NCBI RefSeq assembly: GCF_901709675.1
Contig: NC_051087.1
Coordinates: 2,498,001 to 2,562,000 of the forward strand
From: Syngnathus acus
Taxonomy: Eukaryota; Chordata; Actinopteri; Syngnathiformes; Syngnathidae
Direction of reading: 5' to 3'
Length of the DNA stretch: 64,000 nucleotides
Shown: positions 53,960 to 64,000 of the stretch, piece after piece
How the letters are laid out: every line of letters begins with the position of its first letter
Numbering within the stretch: position 1 is the first letter of the stretch
The notes under the pieces: model-generated
Seen by the model: the letters and a program-made list of their open reading frames with translations, nothing else
Database searches by the model: none
Told to the model about the DNA's origin: nothing
Position numbers and translations under genes: made by a program

Positions 53960-56900
53960 ATGGGGGCTGGAGCTCTGACCATCTGTGTGAGTAAAGTATC
54001 AACTTTTTAACGCCTTAAATGAAGTCTGCCATGGAACTTTCTTACAGTCTTGCTATGCGCGTAATGACGCGCAATGATTTTCCAAATAGCTTTTGGTTTA
54101 ACAAAAACTATTTGCTTTCTTAAATGGTCATCTATGTCACTGTGATACGTGACGTCATCAAGGAGGGACCAGAAAGCAGACATCAATCGCATTCTTCCAT
54201 GAATGTTATTTGTTTTGTTTTGTATCCTAATACCTTTTAATTTCGATAATGTAGTTTAATCCCCTTTGTACGCACTTTGTGACATGACAGCACATCATAA
54301 TCATTCGCATTAAGTCTTTCGAAAAGTATGCCGTTATCAAGACGTCTTGTTACGTAATGGCACGTCACGTCAATCATAACCAAAAGTTTTGAAAAAGTTG
54401 GAATAACTATGTATGGACATGGATGGTCATTTGACTAAATGTGACTTAAAATTAATCTTGTTTTTGTCTTCTTTTTAGATTGCCAAAAATGAAAAAATCA
54501 AACGCAACACACAACATAATGTGGTGTGAAAAGTCCACTTTTTCACTATTTCACACAGAAAAATTACAGTATTACCATTTAGGAATGACCATTTTGATCA
54601 GTACACTTCCTCCATTTCAAGGACCCCCAAAAAAATGCAAATACAGTGTGAATTGGAATGAGGGGAAGTGAAAAGTAATCATCCAAAGCATCCTACATCA
54701 TTGCTCATACATGGGTTGATGAGATCAATTCTTGAAGGAAAATAAAAGGATTATTCTTAAATTGCTATTTAAATTGGCAACAGCTTACTTTATTAAAAAA
54801 GGTTAATGCTAGACTTTAGTCCCTTGCTGTCCTAATGTAAACAAACCTGATAGGTGTGCTTGTAAAGTGTGTTTGCAGACAAGAACAAAATGAGGCAAGA
54901 TAGACATAATAACAGCTGCTTAATGTTTACTTGTGGAGGTTAATGTGCTCAGTGATGCGTTTTTGATGGGGTCTTTATATCGTATAGTGCATCCGGGGAG
55001 TATTCACTTTGTTCTCATTTTGTAAGGTTGCAGACTCAACATCTTTTACCTCCCTTGAGAACCTCTCTATAAGTGTCTGTGCGTGTAGCACATTCAAGGT
55101 GTTGCGTGGTAACCCGAGATCTGTCATAGCAACGCCCTCTCGCTCTTCTCCTCTTACCGGCACGTGGGTGCGACATGGCGACGGCCAGTTTCTTCTTCTT
55201 TACTAACCACCGTCCTCTGCGCAGCACAACGAGGCAGCGGTGCAAGTGAAGGAGGACATGAAAAAGATGGTCCGCATGCCCGTGCTGAAATCGTGCTCGG
55301 TGGCATCCAAGCACATCAGGTTGTTCGGTGCACCCCTCCTTGAGCTGCAGGAGAAAGGCCTGACTGAAGACGGGGTGCCCCTGGTCGTGCGCAGGATGGT
55401 GGAGCATCTGTGCAACAATGGTGAGGCCGAAACTAGCCCTTCATCGAGTTACAAATTGACCTCTTTTCACTCAAACAATAAATTAATCTGTGTTACTATA
55501 CACAATATCAGAATTATTATATGTAATAGTTTTAATCTGATTGGCTGCACTTACTCTAAAATATTTACTCTAAAATACTCAATATGTAGTCTAAAACATT
55601 TATCATTTACTCTAAAATGTGGACTAGGATTTAATACAAAAGACGTTTATTCATTTATCTCCATTAGAGTTGTTAACTCTAAAAATTTTATTGGTGCTTC
55701 AAAATGCAGATGGAGGCATTCTCCCACAGCCATCAACACGGTCGTTGTGCACTGTTTACCTTTGGCCACTAGATGTCAGTAAGCGAAAACAATTTTGACT
55801 GTGACCCCCAGCACTACGGCAGGAGGGCTTGTTCCGGGTGAACGGCAGCGTGCGGGCCATGGAGGCGCTGCGGCAGCACCTGGAGAGCGACGAGGATGCT
55901 GACATCACCAGTGACGCGGACACGTGCACCGTGGCCAGCCTGCTCAAAAGGTACCTGAGGGACCTCCCCCAAGGCCTGGTGGAACCTGACGTCCAAAAGG
56001 CGCTGCTGCGCTACTACCAAGGTGAGGAGAAGATTTGGTTTGTTGATTTTCATTCAGAATATGATTTGGTTCATTCAACCAATTCTGACATCTGAAGGAA
56101 CAATAGAGCTCTCCCGTCACACACACACCTTACAATATGTGCGTCATTGGGCCTGTTGGTATCAGTCTCCACACGTGCGTTAATCCAACTCTGACGCCAT
56201 TTTATTCCCCGAGTAATAGTATCAACATATTTGCAAGCGCTTTGCAGAACACAACATGGCACGGAATCAAGTCTTGTTCTCTGATCTAGTCGCACCAGGA
56301 AAGGATTAAGGTTGTAAACAATACAGTGTAATTGATTATCCACTCTTTATAAGGATTTCATTGAAGTCTTGGAGCATTTTTCAATAAAAAAATCTGAATG
56401 GTCAGCGCATACCTTGACGTATTTTGTGTTTCCAAAGAGTGCGGCGACGAGATCTCCTGCTCAGGCCTGAGGGAGCATCTGCAGAAGTTAACAGAGGTCC
56501 ACCTTAGCCTGCTGCATTACCTGTGTCACTTTCTCACACTGGTGGAGAGCAACCAGCAGGACAATCGCATGAACGCCCAAAACCTCGCCACGGTGTTCGG
56601 ACCCAGCGTCTTCCAGTAAGTGTGTACAATTAGGAGAAGAAAAAAAAAAGGGAGATTTTGTTTCAAACAGTTATGAATGGACAGAAATTGTATTTTTGGA
56701 CAAAAACTACTCATACATTATTTGGCCAGAAGGTGGTGCTATTTTCTCTCAGAAATACTTGTCATTTTCAGCCACTTATCCTACTCATGTAATGACGACA
56801 TTTCTATTTCACTATCATTCATAATACATAAAATGATTTTTCAGAGTCACACACAGAACCTCATCAAAGTGGAATTTTCCCCCCCCAGGTTTTTAGCCCT

Positions 56901-59900
56901 TCAGTCGACTCCGACACGTGATGGCTTGTGTTATTTGACCATGATTAATATGTCAATCTTTCTCCCTGCAATCCAGCGTGTCTCCCGCATTCGAGGCCCT
57001 CAACGAGCAGAACATTTGCAACAAGATCCTAGTCCGGCTCATCCAGAACTACAGCAGTATATTCGAAGCGGGCGCAAAACACAAAGAAAAAGATGAGGAC
57101 GTTAAGGTGCGTGCTAATCTTATTGTTTTTTGCTGAGTGCAGCTGACATGATCTGATGCCTATTGAAGCATCTGACATATGACATCACTCGTGGCCTATT
57201 TACCCAGCAAGACGTCGTACGGACAGCCACTTACGCAACCGCAGGCCAAAAATCAATCGCTGTATTGATCGAGGGAGGTGGACATCTTGCCACAGTGTCT
57301 ATCGATTGCCTTGTTTGGCTGGCAAGAAACAAGCGGAACAAAAACATCCTCCTGAAAAAAAAAAAATCCATTCAATGGAAAACCTTAAAAACGAACTTTA
57401 GTGTTGTTTCTACTGTGAAACAGTTCCCGCGCAAGGAATGTTTGGTATTGCAAAACACCGCTTGAAGTTCCACTTTAGGAAAGTCATCCTTCACAGTGAC
57501 ATCTTTGCGGGTGACGGATGGACGGATACATGGCGAAACGTGACTTTGACTGCCGGGTCGCTTGTCAACCTGACGCCGCCTTAACATTTTAGGTAAACCA
57601 TCAGTCCCTGCTAGATCGCCTTACGTGCAAACACGCGTGCGAAAGCAAAAATATACAATAAGTCCGTCCGGGCTGTCTTCACCTCAGTCTGACATCATGA
57701 CGGCAGCACATGCGGTGCTCTATTTTCATTCGGGTTTATGTAGGGCCTGACCTATATGGATTTCTTTCAGGCCAATGCTAATTTTTAGCAGAATACAATA
57801 CTGATTAATTGGCTGAATAATTTAAAAAACCTGGGAATAGGCGGTCTAATTAGCCCCCACCCCACACACACACATACACACACCCCTAGCCGGAAGGCTT
57901 TAACATTGTTATTTGCTCCCGACATCCCCAGGTGCGTGCTCCCTTCAAATTCCTTCACATAGGCCCTTTTAACACCGACCATGTGACGCGTGCAGCGCGA
58001 TTAGCGTGATGCGGGCCTGTTTATGGAAAAGCTGTTTTTCTGCGTGCGCTCGCGGCTTTGCAGATGCTATCAGCTGACTGCAGCGAGGGAAGGTTGTTCT
58101 CACAAACACCAGTGGTTCAAATATCCAATGACTTATTCAAATACAATATAGAAATAAAATGAGGAGGAAAAATCACCATTTTAATTCGTATTATATTTTT
58201 GTGTTATAATGTTAATATCTAAGACTATAATAGTATTTCAATTCTAGTACTTACATTAAATTTATAGAAAATAAATTTCAATAGAATACATGAAATTATT
58301 TTTTTTATGCACTGCTGTTTTTGGAAAGTGGATAAAGTAATTTAATTTTGATTCATTTTAAATGTTGGTATTTGTTTTTTTCTAAAGGTTGGACAAATTG
58401 ATGCAGAGCCTCCATGCCAAGACAGCAACACACCTGAAAAGTTGAGGAAGAGGAAGGTACACAATACACATATTCATGTAAAGGCTTTACCACTTTCAGT
58501 ATCTAGTTTTTTTTTCTTTCCGAGATCTATTTCCTGCTTTCTTATCTGAGGTTTTTATTTTTGCTCTACCAGCAATAAAAAAAATGTATCGGTCCTAATC
58601 GGATTATGGTCATATGATTGATGAAAGCGTTCGGCAGCAGGAAGCAAAACAGTTTTAAAAAAACAATGGCACTTTAAATAATATAAGACAGCAAGGAGCT
58701 TTGACACTGGTCTGCATTTTGTTTGGTGAAAATTGCAACCAAAAAAATCAAGCATAACACTCTCAACCAGTGTAAAATGACTGTGTACAGTATGTATTGA
58801 TTATTGCTCTGAAGACATTGGATATATGTAGAAGAATCCCAGAAATTGCTGGCTTTGACCTCAGTAATGATTGCTAACTTTATTAATCATCTCTACACTC
58901 ATTATCGTAACTCCATAAAAGCTATGTCGCACCCTCAAGGCCAAACATACCCGTGAGAGATTTCAGAGAGGTAATAGTGCTGACACACACACACATCAGA
59001 TCTGGTCCGCCACAACATTTTATGTGGCCCGCCAAAGCAAATATTATGCACCAACTTCATTCGATATATGATTGAAATATGACCGATGGCAATTTACGCA
59101 CGAAAACATCATGGGAAGGGCTGTGGTGCTCCTGGGGGGGTCAATCGTTGCTTTCCGTGAAAGCCAAATGTATTTAGAGGAATCAATACAGCAGCCAGGA
59201 AGAATTGGAATCGCGTAACCGGTCAAGCTGAAGAAACAGCAGTGGTTGCGCTAATTACAAAAAGGTTCAATGAGAGGCATTTAGCACATATGGAAACGAC
59301 CCACTGATAATTGGCTTTTAACCAAACGTAACGCGTCAAGGGTTTCAACCGCTGGCGTCAGCAGTGACATCAAGAGCATTTTGTGCCCGTGTCCCACATT
59401 CGGGCGGACAGTTCGCCGACATGCAGAAGGGTCCGTGTCGCAAGGTGGCCGTGATCAGGTTGCGATTCTTCGCCTACAACACAATCGGCGGCTCGCTGCA
59501 ACTCTACCCGCTTTATGTCGGCACGGTAAACCAAACATCAATAGATTTTTGTTATATAATTTCTCCCGTGCCTTAAATTGCTTGATTCCATCCCTGAGAA
59601 CGCATGTGTGTGTGAGTGATGTCACAAATGTCAACGGCACTTTTGCTTCCACTTGTGAAGGTGAAGAAGGGCAAGACTGAAGGGGGTGCGCTCCAAACGT
59701 CCGGCCGCCCGGTGCCGCTGCCTCGCGGTCGGGGGGCTCTCGGCGTACCAATCGTGGTGCCTCTGAGGAGCGCCAGCCCCGCCGAGTTCATGAAGACGAC
59801 TCGCAAGGATTCTCCCATCCCTACCTGTTTCCATGCCAACCTGTATGTCAGGTAAGGTGGTGCACAAGACACTTTCTATTGGATGAAAATAATAATATTA

Positions 59901-62900
59901 ATTTAAAAACAATTCAGAATATATATATTTTTTTAAAAACAAAAATTTCGCCTTTGTTTCAGTTAATTATGTATTTTTGATGCAGATTTAATTTTTTTCC
60001 GAACCACATCACATTTAAGATTTTTTTTTCAGTGCAGGGGTGAAAGGTGAGTGTTTGACAGCAAACAGGAATCTAAAGCCTGAGCCCCATGGCCTTGAGC
60101 ATGAGGCATGCACACAAGCCTATTATAAGCATCTGAAAGTGAGACCGGCTCAGTGCCTTTCACGCAAAGCGGGAAAAACAAAGACGGTTTTGACGGACAG
60201 ACTGTGTGAAAGACTTTTTATTTATTTACTTTTCAAGAAGCAGGAAAATCTCCTGGACGACATCATCCTCTCATGCAATATCCTTAGATTTTATTTACAA
60301 AAGTGATGCTGGAAAAAAAAGCTGTTTTGACAAGCATTGCGTGAAAGGGGCTTCACCGAGAACTTCCCGCTTTACTTCAAGAATCAATCAGCTCAATAAT
60401 TGATATTACCTTTGGACCCAGCTTCCTCTCGCATTTACGTCAGGAAATCTCTAGAGACTGATTAAACATTGGGCCAGGCGGAGTGCTAGCACGTTCCCCA
60501 ATAGTCTGACCTCTGACCTTAGCGACGACATCATGCGTGGGTCATGGGTGAGGGTGATGGTTGAAGAAACCTCCTCTGTATCAGGGGGGGTCCAAATGTT
60601 GTCCTTCTAGGCACGAATATAACACGGTAGAGCTGGAATGTCCAATATGGAGCAAAGCAATAAAACGAGCGATGACACCGAAGCTGTAAGGCGAGACATT
60701 CAAATCCACGACAGCTCACTTCGGCACCAGTCCCTTCAACTCATAATGTCGCTTTAGATCATATTTTAATAGTGTGTCATCATTCGATTTATTGACTTGT
60801 TACATAGATGTTTGTGTGGCACATGCGTGGGAGTTCCAGTAGGAGCAGTTAACAGGATAAACCGATTTGATTGAAAACCATCGGCCTCAATTATATAGGT
60901 AGTTGGAGTCAGCACATTTGATCTGCCATCTGTACATTTACATACAGCATGTAAAGAATCAAAATAGCGTCACGTGGAAGGAGCAACGGTAAATCTTCAT
61001 TTGACATTCCCCCGTGTCAGATCGTATTCGGGGTGCTGCGTACAGTACGACCAGGGACTCCAGTAAAGTGCGTCAGCAGTCCGTGCTGGTATTTACCAAC
61101 AGATGCGCACACGGCAGATCAAAATTGAGGATTACTTCTCAATAGTGTTCCCCAGCTCATTGCGGGGGATGCCATCGAGTTGATTGGATTTAATCTTGGT
61201 GGATTGCAATGACCCAGGTTGACATGGCATCATGATGAAATGCAACAAAATCTCCCAATATTTATATTTTGATGTTAATCTGGTTCCTGTTGTTGTTTGA
61301 TTTAGCAAAGCTATGTTTCAACCTGTAACTGTTCTAATACTTTAATCCTCATACCATAATATCATAGTGCATAGTATTGTACGTTCTCTCAATTTTGTGG
61401 CAAATATATGTTAATTCTCCACAAAGTCATCCTCAAAGGTCTTGGCTACCTCCATTTTGTGTCAAACAAACGCCTTGGTGGTCTCACCTCCACCTAAAAT
61501 ATGACACCACCCTCACTGGCCGCAGATGAGCCAACATAGCGGCGTCATGTGAACTTACCGTGCTCCCGGTCGCATGCAGAGCGATGCATGCTGGCTTTTG
61601 TGTATGCTTGCAATGGTCCACGGGAAGGGCGTTAGGCAACCGAGGCGTTCTCAGAAGCGTCTACGGAGCCGGGCGGGAGTGAGAAACGTCGCAATGAGGT
61701 GTGAGGGTGAATGGCGATGGCGTCGTTGACAGGGAAAGAGTCATCCATCTTTCTTCTGACCGGACTAACCATGTAGTTGGAAGATCAACTTTTTCCGACG
61801 GACACGTGCACGTTTTTCGGTCAACCTAATGTATTTATGAGAACACATAAGACAATTTTGTCATCCATAAACTTAATGCAAATAAAACATTTTTTTTGAA
61901 TTTTTTATATAATAATCTATATATATATTTTGATTTTTTTTGTTTACATTAAGTTTGTGGAAGGGAAAAAATCTTCCATTTAGAAAGAGAAAATATTAGC
62001 CGATTATTCGGACATGCCTCAGACGTTCTAATCTTCAACTGTTTTGTTAAATCTGAAGCTATTGTAAGATCTTCAACGGCCATATTTTTGTAAACAATTT
62101 AGTCTTCATCGAACTCTATCGTTTTTATCCATTCATTCATCCATTTTCAACACTGCTTATCCTTTCTAGGGTCATTAAAGATCATTTAACCTTCAGTTAA
62201 CCCAATATTTACTATCTTTGGGCAATCTTATGTGTTTTGTAAACAACAATCAATTTGACATCTTTAATGAAGGTCAAGTACAAAACAAGAACAACTCCCC
62301 ATGCACCGGCCTGTTCTGGGTAATTTTCCGTTCAGCCGGGACTGACCGGTGTGTTTCTCCGCAGCCCCACAAAGCATGTTGTTATCCCGACAGTAAGGTA
62401 GCGGGTAAGCTGGATTTCCGCTCTTTTGCAACACTCGGCGGCAGCGAGAGCTAATATTTAATACGCTTGCCAGACTGTAAAAACACCAGCTCGGAACATG
62501 CGGGTGTCAGAACAATTACAACCCGAAAAAATCTAAAGCTTAAAGGAATGGTCCATGTCACTCGTGATTTGTTCGTGAAGACTTTTGTACTTCGCTGAAC
62601 TTTGGCCCATTTTACTCACTGCCCCAACTGGAAACCTAAATCCTTTGTTTTGAATGTTATACGTGCCCTTTACAGGAAGCAGCATGGTGACCAGTCACGT
62701 ACCAAAAACTCACCGGGGAAACACAAATTAACATCTTTCCCTCTGACTTGGTGTGACGCCAAGAGGTTGATGTTGATTGGAACATTGATTTTCTATTTCC
62801 TGCTCCAAATTAAACCAGCAGCACCATTGATATTAGTATTAGGCTGTTGTTTCAGTTTACCGTAGGAAGTTAAATATAATTTAATATTTGACAAATTGGT

Positions 62901-63428
62901 TGTGCAATTTTAAAAAACATAATTTAATATAAATATAATATAAATTAAATAAACTTGACAAATTGGTTGTGTATCTTTAAAAACGTAAACTTTGTAAATG
63001 TAAATAAAAAAGGATTATTTAAAAAAAAAAAATGGTGTACCAAAAAAAAAAAAAAGAAATATTCTGTTGACTTTTGGCTTTACAAAGAAATGCCATCTAA
63101 CTTTTTACTCTAATCAGTTGATTACTGGTTTGTTTTCAATGTTATTTCGCCCTTGCGACTTATCAGGAAGAAAACACGGCATTCAAGTCAGCTTTTGGAG
63201 AAACAATGCGAGCGATTACGACATTTCTTCCTGCCAGTGACCACGTTTGAAAATATTAAGCAACGTACAGAGCCGCTCAAGTCATTGCGTAATTCGCCCG
63301 CTGGCTGGCTTAGTCTATCCAGTCGGTACCAGCAGCCTTCCAGTCGCCACAAAGCTAACTCGTTGTATTTGTCTTTTATGTTTTAGCACCCAGGAAGATG
63401 AGAGGCCAATATCTCCTTTCTATCTGAG
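53960..63428 (+). CDS. fam13a: FAM13A RhoGAP protein, 5' part (continues beyond window)
   Basis: Rho GTPase-activating protein; human FAM13A is linked to lung disease and fat distribution. Exons seen: 53960-53986, 55225-55420, 55812-56021, 56438-56615, 56977-57106, 58388-58456, 59661-59851 and 63387-63428, all in phase. The first exon encodes MGAGALTIC, as in human MGAGALAIC. The RhoGAP domain follows: VKEDMKK, LFGAPLLELQEKGLTEDGVP, EGLFRVNGS with the arginine finger, LLKRYLRDLP, NRMNAQNLATVFGPS and NICNKILV. Exon 7 (VKKGKTEGGALQ) parallels human IPKSRSEGSIQ. The last exon STQEDERPISPFYL matches human SSQEDERPLSPFYL. The 3' part lies outside the window. Exon 6 is the least certain of those listed. 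Confidence 0.9.
56726..56739 (+). promoter_or_regulatory. CTCF-like motif in fam13a intron
   Basis: CCAGAAGGTGGTGC is a moderate CTCF core match in the intron after fam13a exon 4. Motif evidence only. Confidence 0.25.
57107..58387. other. fam13a intron; no other gene seen
   Basis: Holds a CA-type microsatellite (57860-57890) and AT-rich sequence. Small ORFs have no splice context or family match. Confidence 0.5.
59412..59525 (+). other. fam13a: Possible additional fam13a exon
   Basis: A 38-codon open stretch sits between an acceptor (GCGGACAG) and a donor (ACG|GTAAAC), is phase 0 at both ends, and is GC-richer than its flanks. It would encode ADMQKGPCRKVAVIRLRFF and so on between exons 58388-58456 and 59661-59851. 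I recognise no counterpart in human FAM13A. It may be an alternative exon, an alternative start (ATG at 59421) or chance. Confidence 0.25.
59852..63386. other. Large fam13a intron; no other gene seen
   Basis: No coding exon is recognised. In human an alternative FAM13A first exon precedes the QEDERP exon, so a second promoter could lie here, but I see no clear one. A minus-strand SINE-tail relic occurs at about 62128-62175 (CCATTTTCAACACTGCTTAT). AT-rich runs lie near 61880-61960 and 62870-63060. Confidence 0.45.
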
Positions 63429-64000
63429 GTAGGCCCTGTTGGAAGGCCCTTAATCATCATCAAAAACATCGAAAGACACCAGACACACATTTGACAAGTG
63501 AAAATGGCAGACAGATCAAGCGGAACCTTCCAGTTTCACTCGCTAGCATCCTCAAAATTGATTTTCAATTTACTAACGTAGGCTTTGACATGACAAAGGA
63601 TCTCATCTCATTAGGAATGTTGCGAATTCTTTCCTATTGACTGCCTGTAATTATCGATTTAACTTGCACTCAGGACTCCCCTGGTCACATTCCCGCCTTG
63701 AAAAACACTCTCATAATTGTCTTTTAATTATGTTGCTTCCATGACGGCATTTTTTTCACATTATAGTCATGATGGAATAGTTCCCCTGGGTTCAGAATGC
63801 AAATTGGTCCGTCCCTTTAATCCCAACACCAAATACTAGAGCGTATCTTGCTAACATGCAAATGGACACAAATTGTTAACTCCATCCATATTTGCATTGT
63901 GTTTCTCACACACTTGAGTTAACTTTTGCCCACCAGTTATTGTGTTATTCTTCCAAGCACAACATCTGACGCTCCTGGTTAATATGCCACTGCGGCGTAA
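63429..64000. other. fam13a intron to window end
   Basis: Follows the donor AG|GTAGGC at 63428/63429. No exon or repeat identified. Confidence 0.5.

Overview
The window is vertebrate nuclear DNA from a ray-finned fish, most likely a percomorph teleost with a compact genome. The evidence is multi-exon genes with short GT-AG introns, teleost-type repeats (a tRNA-derived SINE with a GGAT tail, TACCGT-bounded MITEs, solo LTRs), and two conserved syntenic blocks that both lie on human chromosome 4q. All exon models were built by hand from reading frame, splice signals, phase and remembered family sequences. No alignment was run. Every complete model sums to an intact frame.

Layout: 1-2.4 kb is repeat-bearing DNA. 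Block 1 (2.4-35 kb) is il15 (-), znf330 (-), rnf150 (+), an extra AIMP1-like gene (+), tbc1d9 (+), ucp1 (+), elmod2 (-). Apart from the extra gene, this is the human 4q31 order IL15-ZNF330-RNF150-TBC1D9-UCP1-ELMOD2. Block 2 (36-64 kb) is gprin3 (+), a large CUB/serine-protease gene (+) and the 5' part of fam13a (+). It resembles human 4q22 (GPRIN3-FAM13A) with the protease gene in between.

The most unusual locus is the extra gene at 14138-15677. Its first exon encodes an intact bipartite Tc1-type transposase DNA-binding region (two helix-turn-helix modules around a GRPR-like motif). It splices in phase into three exons encoding an AIMP1/EMAPII-type tRNA-binding domain. The predicted 314-residue protein joins a transposase-derived DNA-binding module to a tRNA-binding cytokine-type module and lacks both the DDE catalytic domain and the AIMP1 coiled coil. 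It sits alone between rnf150 and tbc1d9, and its 3' flank carries a MITE.

The second notable locus (43243-53179) encodes a predicted 1400-residue type II membrane protein with six CUB domains and two complete trypsin-fold proteases, both with serine at the S1-pocket position 189. The other genes are typical orthologues: a cytokine (il15), a nucleolar zinc protein (znf330), a PA-TM-RING ubiquitin ligase (rnf150), a Rab-GAP-type protein (tbc1d9), a mitochondrial carrier (ucp1), an Arl2-GAP-type protein (elmod2), a G-protein-linked neurite protein (gprin3) and a RhoGAP (fam13a). They are not an operon. What links them is ancient synteny.
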